Shown: one piece after another, positions 7,463 through 16,100 of the stretch
How positions within the stretch are numbered: position 1 is the stretch's first letter
How the letters are laid out: every line of letters begins with the position of its first letter
Notes under the pieces: generated by a model
What the model saw: the letters and a program-made list of their open reading frames with translations, nothing else
Database searches by the model: none
What the model was told of the DNA's origin: nothing
Assembly (NCBI GenBank): GCA_020073105.1
Contig: JAIQFW010000024.1
Span: 1-32,636 of the forward strand
Reading direction: 5' to 3'
Length of the DNA: 32,636 bases
From: Terriglobia bacterium
GTDB lineage: Bacteria > Acidobacteriota > Terriglobia > Terriglobales > Acidobacteriaceae
Made by a program: the position numbers and the translations under genes

Positions 7463-9649
7463 TCATCTCAAGATGACCAGTACCCTGACCGTGCCGCTGC
7501 CCTCCGCCAGCGGCTCCAGGGCCTTGCCGATCACCGCCCCAAGCAGCTGCCGTGGATTCGTGGCCTTCATGGCATATCCCGGCTTGGACGACGTAACCAA
7601 CAGGTCGCCCACGCGAATGGGACCATTCTCAGCACTGACCTTGGTGGGCACGATGCCCGTGATGGCAACCGGTACGTCGTTGGCATCCACGCGCGTGACT
7701 CCCTCGCCTTTCTCTGCACCCAGCACCGCAGGGCGGGTCGAGTAGACACCCACGACTTGCCGCGAGTAGCGAATTGCGGTTTTCTGGACTGCTTTACCGT
7801 CGCTTGACATCACCAGCACATCGCCGGGTTCGTACAGCTTCCGCGCCGTTCGCACCGGCAGGGCTTCGGCGAAGTCGGAGCCACTGACAAAGCTGCCTGA
7901 ACTATCGATGTGACATTTCTGTACTCCATCCGGAATGTTGCACACCAGGAAGTTTGAGGTTGACCCGGTGGGCAAAACCAGTTTGATGACGGCGTTGTGG
8001 TTCGCCGTGCTTATGTGGCCCAGCCACGCCACCTCACCATTCACTCCGGCGTTTTCGGCTTGCAGCGCTGCCAAGCTGGCGGGGCTTGAGGTGGAATCCT
8101 TGGTGAACGAGGCGGCGTTATTGGCCCCGGAAGTGTTGCTCTTCACTCTGCCCGTGCCTTCCACACTGAACCGCTCGGTCCCGCTCACTTGACCGCTGAT
8201 GAGCTTCCCAGAGGCGGCGTTTGCTGTTAGCAGCGCCGCAACCGAGCCGGAATCGCCGTGGCTAATCGTCTTCAGGCCAATGCCGCCTGTAGTGAAGCTG
8301 CCGTCGGCCAGCACACCGATGGGATGTCCGGTGAGGTTCGGCAAGACCGCCTCTAACGCTATGCTATCGGCATTACTCGCGACCGCTTCGACGCCGCCGC
8401 CGCCAGTGATTCCCACCAAGTCCGTTCCATATACACCTACATCACCTACTCCCATCACACCGTCGGCCTGGGTTGAACTCCCAAATACACCGACGACGCC
8501 GGTGCCGGTGACACTAAGGCTGCCGGTGATGTTCTCAGCGCCCACAAAGTTGTTGTTGGCGTTCAACTGAGCATAGCGCGCGTCGGTCTGCGCCAGATCC
8601 AGGTTCAAGGTGACATCCCCGCTGTTTCCGCCGCCAGTTAGGTCAGTTCCTGCCGTCACGCCGGTGATGGTCCCTGTGCCGGGAAACGTCTGACCAGGCG
8701 CAAAGGTGAAGATGCCAGTATTGGTGAGCAGCAAGCCCGTTTCCGCCGGAGCGTTATTATCTTGCCCAAACAGCAGGTTGAGTGTGGCTCCGGGATTATT
8801 GGAGTTGTTCCCCGTTGGCTCCGCCTGCCACTCAAAATGCTGCATGACGGCCTTGCCCGTGCCGCTGTTGAATGAAGACGCCTCAATATCCAGGGGATTG
8901 GAATTGAACCCTTTGGAGGCGTTGGCAGTTCCCTTGGTGGCGGCTTCCAGTGTCCCGCGCACCAGGGCCGAACCCTTAACATCCAAGGTAAACAACGGGT
9001 TCGTCAGGCCAATCCCGATCCTGGCGCTCGATCCGGTACCTTTTTGAAAGACCACGGAATTCCCCAAGTTCCCGTTGTTGTCGGTCCAGGCAGAAAGGAA
9101 TCCGGCCGTTCCGCTCCCCCCGATGTCGGGATTGCCGCTCGATGAAGCACTCGCGTTGGGCGTTGCTTGGGTTGGAGAAGCGCCATTCGTTACCGGCACG
9201 GCCAGCACAAATGCAGTGGGCGGTAGGCCACCGATGGTGGCTGCATCTCCTGCCTTCAGGGCGTACGGCACACTCATGAGCAGGACCCTCGACTGCTCGG
9301 AGTCGCCGGCTGCCTGAACCCCCAGCCAGCGAGCTTCGCCTGAGCTAAACAGCTCCAGTGGCAAACCCTCGCTTCGGGTTGCACCCAGCGAGACCGTGTA
9401 GTGACCGCTCACATCGGGAGTCACGTTCTGGGTCTCGATCCACAGCGGCGCGCCGTTCAACTGTTCGCGGTACAGAGCAAACGTAACCCCAGTGATACCG
9501 GTCAGGGCTTTTCCTTGACCGTCGTGCAGTGTGCCGCTGAACTTGATCATGTGAGGCACGGCCGCACCGGCAGCCGTGACCTGCGCTTGTGCCACCCCGG
9601 TCAGACATATCCCCAAGAAAATCAATGAACAACAGATGCCATACTTCAT
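7463..9649 (-). CDS. Large secreted beta-repeat / tail-fibre-like protein
   Basis: This 728-aa exported protein has a signal peptide ending near AQA (about residue 23) and then a segment PHMIKFSGTLHDGQGK typical of acidobacterial secreted proteins. An immunoglobulin-like part (TFALYREQLNGAPLW) is followed by a long Gly/Ser/Thr/Asn-rich beta region with fibre-like phrases such as GNLGNSVVFQ and IGIGLTNPLFTLDVKG. The C-terminal 130 residues (GSDFAEALPV, LYEPGDVLVM, VGDLLVTSSKPGYA) form a compact beta domain like the C-terminal caps of phage or pilus fibre proteins. The reading frame stays open to 10003. I chose ATG 9649 because it carries GGAGCGG as ribosome-binding site and begins the signal peptide. 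It may be an adhesin or surface fibre, but this is inferred. It is divergent from the regulator gene at 9830. Confidence 0.85.
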   Translation of the reverse strand: MKYGICCSLIFLGICLTGVAQAQVTAAGAAVPHMIKFSGTLHDGQGKALTGITGVTFALYREQLNGAPLWIETQNVTPDVSGHYTVSLGATRSEGLPLELFSSGEARWLGVQAAGDSEQSRVLLMSVPYALKAGDAATIGGLPPTAFVLAVPVTNGASPTQATPNASASSSGNPDIGGSGTAGFLSAWTDNNGNLGNSVVFQKGTGSSARIGIGLTNPLFTLDVKGSALVRGTLEAATKGTANASKGFNSNPLDIEASSFNSGTGKAVMQHFEWQAEPTGNNSNNPGATLNLLFGQDNNAPAETGLLLTNTGIFTFAPGQTFPGTGTITGVTAGTDLTGGGNSGDVTLNLDLAQTDARYAQLNANNNFVGAENITGSLSVTGTGVVGVFGSSTQADGVMGVGDVGVYGTDLVGITGGGGVEAVASNADSIALEAVLPNLTGHPIGVLADGSFTTGGIGLKTISHGDSGSVAALLTANAASGKLISGQVSGTERFSVEGTGRVKSNTSGANNAASFTKDSTSSPASLAALQAENAGVNGEVAWLGHISTANHNAVIKLVLPTGSTSNFLVCNIPDGVQKCHIDSSGSFVSGSDFAEALPVRTARKLYEPGDVLVMSSDGKAVQKTAIRYSRQVVGVYSTRPAVLGAEKGEGVTRVDANDVPVAITGIVPTKVSAENGPIRVGDLLVTSSKPGYAMKATNPRQLLGAVIGKALEPLAEGSGTVRVLVILR

Positions 9650-9663
9650 GGTTCCGCTCCTTT

Positions 9664-9675
9664 GCCCAATTGGGC
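9664..9675. promoter_or_regulatory. Perfect 12-bp palindrome, possible operator
   Basis: GCCCAATTGGGC is a perfect palindrome 14 bp upstream of the secreted protein ATG and 4 bp before the -35-like element of the divergent regulator gene. It could be the binding site of a dimeric regulator. The adjacent OmpR-type winged-helix protein is a candidate by position only. CadC-type proteins often bind direct or AT-rich sites, so this remains a hypothesis. Confidence 0.4.
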
Positions 9676-9679
9676 CATA

Positions 9680-9708
9680 TTGTCCGAACCGGGAAACGGG
9701 GCTAGAAT
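9680..9708 (+). promoter_or_regulatory. Sigma-70-like promoter for the CadC-like regulator
   Basis: TTGTCC (9680-9685) and TAGAAT (9703-9708) are separated by 17 bp. Transcription would start near 9715 and leave a leader of about 115 nt before ATG 9830. The match is good for a -10 and moderate for a -35. Confidence 0.5.
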
Positions 9709-9829
9709 TGAGCCCGCTTGCCAGACCCACTCCCCTCCACCCCGGCGGTCGTGGCATTGTGGCGGTGCTTGGTGGCAATGTCTTGGTGGTGGGCTCCTGT
9801 TTTTCTTGGATTTTTCTTGCAGCGCACTT

Positions 9830-11704
9830 ATGCATCTCAGCCTGGCGCAGGTGTATGAATTCGGGGGGTACCGCCTGGATATCCGCGAGCGACTGCTGCT
9901 GCGCGACCACACCCCGATCTCTCTGACTCCCAAAGCGTTTGACATCTTGCGGATTCTGGTCCAAGGCCGGGGACACCTGATTACCAAAGAAGAGCTGTTG
10001 CAACAGGTTTGGCCGGATACCACGGTGGAAGAATCCAACCTGACCCGCAACATCTTCACCTTGCGCCGGGTGTTAGGCGACGATCAGGAAGCTGCCCAGT
10101 ACATCGAGACCGTTCCCAAGCTCGGATATCGATTCATTTCTCCGGTTCGGCTCGCTGCGGAGGGAGTTTCACCGCGGCCGGCGCGGGCGATCGCCGCATT
10201 CAGCCGCGCCAGGCCTACGCTTGTTTATCTGCTCGCGCTGGGCGGGGTCATCGCCTTGTTAGCGGGATACGGGGGCTGGAGGTATCTCCATCGGCGGCCT
10301 CCGATCCCGGCAGGCCGGATCATGCTGGTGGTACTTCCCTTTCAAAATCTGACGGGAGATCCGAGTCAGGACTTTTTCAGTGACGGCTTCACGGAAGAGA
10401 TGATCACCGAACTCAGCCGCATGCAGCCTGAACGCCTGGCGGTGATCGCCCGGACCTCCGCCATGCGCTACCGCAACCCGGGAAAAGCGGTGGACGAGAT
10501 TGGCAAGGAGCTTGGAGTGCAGTACGTGCTGGAAGGCAGCGTGCGGCGGGCCGGCCAGCGCGTGCGCATCAGCGCCCAACTGATCCAGGTGCGAGACCAA
10601 ACTCACCTATGGGCGGAAAGTTACGAACGTGATTTGAGCGATGTCCTGGCATTACAGCAGGAGGTGTCGCACGCCATCGGCCGCGAGATTGAAGTGAAAC
10701 TGTCCCCGGAACAGGGTTCGCGGCGGGCGCCGCCCCGGGCCGTGGACCCACAGGCCTATGAAGACTACCTCCAGGGACGCTATTTCTGGAACAAACGCAC
10801 TCGGGAAGGATTCGAGCGGGCCATCCAATATTTCGAGCAAGCCATCGCCAGAGACGGCGGCGCGCCACAATTTTATGCCGGCTTGGCCGATGCGTACGCG
10901 CTCATGGGCTCTCTGCCCGATACTGCCATTCCTCGCGCCCAAGCCATGGAGAAAGCCCGTGCGGCCGCTCAAAAGGCGCTGGCGATGGATGACTCCATGG
11001 CGGAGGCGCACACTTCTCTGGCTTTCGTGGAAATGCACTACGACTGGAATTGGCCGGTGGCCGAGAAGGAATTTCTGCGGGCCCTCGAACTCAATCCCGG
11101 ATACGCAACTGCCCACCACTGGTATGCCTACTACCTCATTGCCATGGACCGCAAGGAAGAATCGCTGCGGGAAATCCGCCGCGCCCAGGAACTGGACCCA
11201 CTTTCTCTCATCATTACGCGAGACGTCGGTGACATGCTGTACCTTTCACGCCGTTACGATGAGGCCATCGAGCAATGCCGCCAAACCCTGGAGCGTGATC
11301 CGGATTTCTTCCTCGCCCACATGTTGTTAGGCGCGGCGTACCTGCAGACGCAGCGATACCCGGAAATGCTGAAGGAGCTTCAACTCGCGACCGGCGGCTC
11401 CCACGGGCAGCCCTGGGCGGTAGGTGCGCTGGGCGCCGGGGAGGCGGCGTGGCACCACGACCGGGAGGCGGCGAGGATCGTCGCGGAACTGCAACGGCTG
11501 GACGGCCAGGGCGAAGACGAAACCCACTCCATCGCTGTGGTGTATAGCGCCTGGGGGAAAGCGGATCAAGCCTTTGTCTGGCTCGACCGCGCCTATGCCA
11601 GGAGAAATGGCTCGATGATCTTACTCAAAGTCGACCCGGTCTTCGATCCACTGCGCAAGGATCCCCGCTTCTCAGACCTGCTGCGAAGAATGAATCTGAA
11701 TTGA
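9830..11704 (+). CDS. CadC-like winged-helix regulator with TolB-like and TPR domains
   Basis: This 624-aa one-component membrane regulator begins with an OmpR/PhoB-type winged helix (about 8-102; PISLTPKAFDILRILVQGRG, IFTLRRVLGDD, YIETVPKLGYRF). A transmembrane helix follows (LVYLLALGGVIALLAGYGGW, about 131-151), placing the rest outside the cytoplasm. Next is a TolB/FlgO-like domain (VLPFQNLTGDPSQDFFSDGF ... VLEGSVRRAGQRVRISAQL), and the C-terminus holds TPR repeats (AEKEFLRALELNPGYATAHH and similar). ATG 9830 starts the winged helix cleanly, though it has no clear ribosome-binding site. An extension in frame back to 9662 has non-coding character. The DNA-binding half may control the divergent secreted-protein gene. 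The signal and target genes are not known. Confidence 0.9.
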   Translation: MHLSLAQVYEFGGYRLDIRERLLLRDHTPISLTPKAFDILRILVQGRGHLITKEELLQQVWPDTTVEESNLTRNIFTLRRVLGDDQEAAQYIETVPKLGYRFISPVRLAAEGVSPRPARAIAAFSRARPTLVYLLALGGVIALLAGYGGWRYLHRRPPIPAGRIMLVVLPFQNLTGDPSQDFFSDGFTEEMITELSRMQPERLAVIARTSAMRYRNPGKAVDEIGKELGVQYVLEGSVRRAGQRVRISAQLIQVRDQTHLWAESYERDLSDVLALQQEVSHAIGREIEVKLSPEQGSRRAPPRAVDPQAYEDYLQGRYFWNKRTREGFERAIQYFEQAIARDGGAPQFYAGLADAYALMGSLPDTAIPRAQAMEKARAAAQKALAMDDSMAEAHTSLAFVEMHYDWNWPVAEKEFLRALELNPGYATAHHWYAYYLIAMDRKEESLREIRRAQELDPLSLIITRDVGDMLYLSRRYDEAIEQCRQTLERDPDFFLAHMLLGAAYLQTQRYPEMLKELQLATGGSHGQPWAVGALGAGEAAWHHDREAARIVAELQRLDGQGEDETHSIAVVYSAWGKADQAFVWLDRAYARRNGSMILLKVDPVFDPLRKDPRFSDLLRRMNLN

Positions 11705-11725
11705 TTGGCATTAAACCGGTTCGCC

Positions 11726-12745
11726 TCACCGCGGGCTCCAGGTGTGGCCATCGTACAGCAACGTTGTGGTCGGATAGACCCACTCGCGCTCCGGTTCGCT
11801 GTGGCGGCTCTCACCACCGAAGAACAGACTGACCTTGTGTGCCGGGTCATAGCCCAGTCCAAAGAACCCGTTGGGGCTCGGGCTTGGCGAAGTCGAGGGT
11901 GAAAGCTTCAGCCACTTGCGGCGGCGGAGCGTCCATGTCTCCATGCGGGTGCTCAGCAGGACTAGCCGGTGGCGGCTGCGGTCATAGGTCATTCCTCCCC
12001 ACATTGCGCGGGGTGGTTGCTCACCCCGAAGCTGGGTCCAATCGACGCCGTCCCACAGCCAGGTTTGCGTCCCACTGCCGCTGTTCATGCCCCATTCGTG
12101 TCCATCCCATGCGAGCGGCTCTTTCGCGGTGCGACTCTCCCCAACCAGCACCGCTTTTCGGAGACTCTCGTCATACTGGAACAAACACCCATTGTCGTCG
12201 CAGCGAACCGGCCGGTGTGCAGCTTTGACATTCTGCCAAGCCTTACCGTCAGATTCCCAAATCTTTGCCTCTCCCGCGTACGACGCGACGTAAAGCACAA
12301 GCCGGTTTCTGACGGAGTCATAGGTCAGCTTGGGATTGCCTTGCGCGGAGGCGTCGACTGGGATGTTTGCCTTCCGGTTCCACGTGCTTCCATCGGTTTC
12401 CCAAATCTGGTACTCGCCGCCTTCATGCGGCGTAGGACGGCCGCAGACCACCAGCACATTTCTCTTGGAATCAAAGGCCATGGTGTGGTGCGCGAAGGCA
12501 GGTGCGCCGCTTACCTGCCAGCGCGACCAATTTTTTCCGTCCCAAGTCCAGACTTCGCTGGTCGGCCGCCATTGCGGCGGCGCCCAGCCTCCGTACATCA
12601 GCGTGGAGTGCAAGAATGGGACGTAAGCGATTGCATAGTCGATCCGCCCGGAGGGGTGTTCCGCGTCTGCTGGCAGACCGAAGGCACCACCGCCGGTTGT
12701 TAGGAGTAATAGGAGTAAAAGCTGCGTAACGGACTTCGTGGTCAA
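11726..12745 (-). CDS. Secreted Kelch-like beta-propeller protein
   Basis: This 339-aa protein has a strongly hydrophobic signal peptide (LLLLLLL, about residues 8-15) followed by a repeat-rich body. Repeats have the form Tyr/Phe-Asp-x3-Arg/Lys, a hydrophobic strand, Gly-Gly, then a Trp-containing strand. Examples are MAFDSKRNVLVVCG, LTYDSVRNRLVLYV, MTYDRSRHRLVLLS and LGYDPAHKVSLFFGG, paired with VWTWDGKNW, IWESDGKAW and TWLWDGVDW. This pattern is that of Kelch-type propeller blades. The start is TTG at 12745 with AAGGG about 9 bp upstream. It converges with the regulator gene with only 21 bp between the stops. No catalytic motif is visible, and a binding role outside the cytoplasm is likely. 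Confidence 0.82.
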   Translation of the reverse strand: MTTKSVTQLLLLLLLTTGGGAFGLPADAEHPSGRIDYAIAYVPFLHSTLMYGGWAPPQWRPTSEVWTWDGKNWSRWQVSGAPAFAHHTMAFDSKRNVLVVCGRPTPHEGGEYQIWETDGSTWNRKANIPVDASAQGNPKLTYDSVRNRLVLYVASYAGEAKIWESDGKAWQNVKAAHRPVRCDDNGCLFQYDESLRKAVLVGESRTAKEPLAWDGHEWGMNSGSGTQTWLWDGVDWTQLRGEQPPRAMWGGMTYDRSRHRLVLLSTRMETWTLRRRKWLKLSPSTSPSPSPNGFFGLGYDPAHKVSLFFGGESRHSEPEREWVYPTTTLLYDGHTWSPR

Positions 12746-12968
12746 TTCAGCGATCCCTTCTGAAGATCTGGAAACTCCAGCGGCTTAGACGGCTGCGATT
12801 CGAGGAGGTTTTCATTGCTTTCCCAAGACAGCTGCAGTAGGCTGGTTTTGCTCTCGTGGTTCTCCCTACCTCCTTGCTTTCCCACCCGATTCCCAGGCGA
12901 TTGCTGCATTGTGTGTGCAAAATGACGGGGTTGCGCGAAGGGGCATACTATATGTAGTGTTTTCTTGC

Positions 12969-12997
12969 TTGACCCCGGCGCAATTTGACCGTTACAT
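12969..12997 (+). promoter_or_regulatory. Weak promoter-like pair upstream of smc
   Basis: TTGACC (12969-12974) and TTACAT (12992-12997) have a 17-bp spacer. The -10 is a poor match, so support is limited to spacing and position. Confidence 0.25.
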
Positions 12998-13094
12998 TAG
13001 CTCCAATGTGTGCCTGCCCTGCCCAGGCAAGGGATGGCGTATGAACAGAGTAGAGGAGAGGGAATCTTATTGGTTAACCCGACCCGAAGAAGCA

Positions 13095-13120
13095 GGTCCC
13101 TCGACTTCGCTCGGGATGAC
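13095..13120. repeat. Dispersed CCCTCGACTTCGCTCGGG-type repeat
   Basis: TCCC (13097-13100) and GGGA (13113-13116) enclose TCGACTTCGCTC, followed by TGAC. This imperfect hairpin closely resembles intergenic repeats I associate with acidobacterial genomes. It lies 34 bp before the smc start and may influence its mRNA leader. Confidence 0.45.
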
Positions 13121-13153
13121 AAAGCAACATCGGCACAACCTAAGGAGTACACG

Positions 13154-16100
13154 TTGCTCAAACTGAAAAAGCTGCACATTCTCGGCTTCAAGTCTTTCTG
13201 TGACCGCACTGAGCTCAAATTTCACGGGGACGGCATCGCGGCCATCATCGGGCCCAACGGGTGCGGCAAGTCGAATATTGCCGATGCCATCTCCTGGGTA
13301 CTAGGCGAACAATCCGCCAAGACTTTGCGCGGCTCCCGAATGGAAGACGTAATCTTTGCGGGCACGCGCGATCGCAAGCCGACGGGCATGGCTGAAGTCG
13401 CGCTCACCCTCATTGACCCCGAAGTGTACGACGGGCCCGATGCCGGAGACGCAACCGAAATCGAAATCGAAGACGAGATGCCGTCGGATGACTGGGATGA
13501 GGCGGAGGTAAGGGCCAAGGCGGCCGAGGAAGTCGAAAGCCTGACCGAAGAGGCGCAACCGGGAAGAGTTGACGAAGTGGAACATCGCCGTCCCAACAGT
13601 GGATTGCTGTCTGAATTCGATCCGCATGATGAGCCGCGGTTTGCGGTGTTCACCAACCCCAATCCGCTGCCGTTGGCGGCTCCCCGGCCGGGAAATGGTC
13701 TCGGACCGCAGGTCGTGCTTAAGATTCGCCGTCGCAAGTTCCAGCAGCAGTTCCGCGCTGGGGAAATCGTGGTGACGCGCCGCCTGTTCCGTTCCGGGGA
13801 CAGCGAGTACCTGCTCAACGGCAAACTGTGCCGGCTGCGGGACATCCAAGAGCTCTTCATGGGCACGGGACTCGGGCCGGAGTCTTATGCACTGATCGAG
13901 CAGGGGCGTATTGGGCAGATCCTCAGCAGCCGGCCCACGGACCGCCGAGCAATTCTCGAAGAGGCGGCCGGGATTACCAAATTCAAGACTAAGAAACGCT
14001 TGGCGGAAGCTCGTCTCGAGGATGCCAAACAGAACCTGGCCCGGGTCAACGACATTTTCGAGGAAGTGCTGCGCCAGATGAACTCGCTCAAGCGCCAGGC
14101 CTCCAAGGCTGAGCGCTACGCGCGCTTGCGGGAAGAGTTGCGGGCCAGGCTGCGAGTGGTCCTGGCCAGCAAGTTCGCCCAGTTGGACCTCGAAAGCGCT
14201 GCGTTAGACGGACAGATCAACCAGATTTCCGAGGCAATGCGGCAGCAGACCGACGCGGTCCAACAGTTCGAGGCGGAACAAGCCGAACGAACCCAGCGCG
14301 GGTATGCCATCGAGACCGAGATTCGTGAAAACCGGGAGCGCTTGAGCCAGATCAAGCTGGAAACCGATCGTGCCCACGCTACCCGGCGTCATAACGAGGA
14401 ACGCTGCACCGAGCTGGTACTGCGCTCGGCATCTTCCGAGGCCGAACTCGCGCAGGCCAGGAGTCGGCTGCTCACGCTCGAGGAAGAGCGTGAGTCAAAC
14501 CAGCAAGTCCTCGATTCCGCCGCCGGCGATCTGGAAGGCACCCAGCAGACTTTGGCAGCCTGCCAGCAGGAGGCGACCGCGGCCGCGAACGCCTTGGCCG
14601 AATTGGAGCAACGTCAGGAAGCCTCCCGAGGCACCATCCTTGAGGTAATGGCTTCGGCCTCCAACTTGCGGAACGAGCTCACTCAGGCCGAAGAGCGGCT
14701 GGTATCGGTCAATCGCGAAGGCCAGCGCCTGCACGACGAGTTAGCTAATGCCAATTCGCAAGTCGAAGCCTTCGGCGGACAGCGCGGGCAACTGGCGCTG
14801 GAGTTTGAGACGGTTTCGCAAAGAGTGGCGGGCCTAGCGGAAGAAATTGCCCAGGCGCGCCGGCTGATTGACGCCAAGCGCTACCAGGAAGCCGCGGCCA
14901 AGAACCACCTGGACAGCCTACGAGCGGAGTACGCGTCCGCTATCGGAAAGAAGGCTTCGCTCGAAGCCGTGATCGCCGAGCATGGCTACTCAACGGAATC
15001 GGTGCGCCGGTTGTTCCAGTCGGGAGGCCTAAACGGAGGTCTGGCACCGGCCGGAGTGCTGGCCGACTTTCTTGAGGTCGAACCACGATACGAAGGCGTG
15101 GTGGAAGACTTTCTCCGCGATGAGTTGAATTACATCGTGGTGAAGTCTTGGGACGCAGCGGATGAGGGCTTGCGCTTGCTGCGAAGCGACGTGGACGGGC
15201 GTGCTACATTCTTGATTCACCCTGACGACTCGCAAGCTAAGTTCTCATTTGCAGTCGACGAAGCTGCCCGTGGGGCGACCCCGAACCAGTCGGTGGTTCC
15301 ACTGAAGCAGGCCATTCGAGTGCTTAACGGCTTCGGCCGGTCGCTGGAAGTAATCCTTCCCAAGCTAAGGGACGGATACCTTGTTCCCGATCCGGGGTTC
15401 GCCCGGGAACTTGCCTTGGAGAACCCCGACGCTTTCTTTCTCTCGCATTCAGGAGAGTGTTTCCACAATGTGACCGTAACGGGCGGAAAACAGCGCGCCG
15501 AGGGCCCACTTTCGATGAAACGGGAATTGCGCGAAGTCATGCGGCTGCTGGGCGACCTTGAGTCGGCGCTTCGCGAAGAGGAAATCCGGGTGTTGCAGTT
15601 GGGGCGGGAGATTAAGGAGCTGACCTCCCTGCTCGACCGGCTGGAAGGCGAGAAACGCGAAGCCGAAAAACAGGCGATGACCTCAGGGCACATGTTGCAG
15701 CAGCTTGACTCTGAGATGAGTCGCGTCGCTGAGCGGATCCCTACGTGCCGCGACGAACTCAAGCGACTTGGTGCAGAACGCGCGGAGCAGGCAGCTTTGA
15801 TCAGTTCCCGGCATGCTGAACTGGCTGAGCTGCAGAGCCGGCGCGAAAACCTTGAACGGCGGGCGTCAGCGGCAAACGAAGAGCTGGCCGGCTTGCGAGA
15901 ACGCCGCGATGTAGCGGCCCAGAATGCTTCCCAGCAACTGGCGAAGGTGGCCACGTTGGAGGAACGTCACCGCTCGGCAGTGGCCGTGCTGGAGAGGATA
16001 CAGTCCCTGGTCAGCGACATGGGAGAGCGGGTGAGTTCCCTGGCGGCGCAGATCGAAGCTTCGCTCGCAGAGAAGGTGCAACGCGAGGCCGAGAATCAGC

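Larger units (their letters stand above)
12746..13153. other. Intergenic region between Kelch-like gene and smc
   Basis: This 408-bp stretch holds no convincing gene. It contains the ribosome-binding side of the Kelch-like gene, a weak promoter-like pair (12969-12997), a small hairpin TGCCTG (13011-13016) / CAGGCA (13024-13029), and a dispersed repeat (13095-13120). The smc frame stays open from 13010, but that upstream part crosses the hairpin and the repeat and is not likely to be translated. Confidence 0.6.

Noticed and set aside
9650-10003. N-terminal extension of the large secreted protein
   Set aside because: It would place the signal peptide about 118 residues inside the protein and overlaps the divergent regulator gene and its promoter.
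13427-13763. Frameshift or fusion to explain the SMC insertion
   Set aside because: The frame is continuous and typical SMC sequence resumes directly after the insertion.
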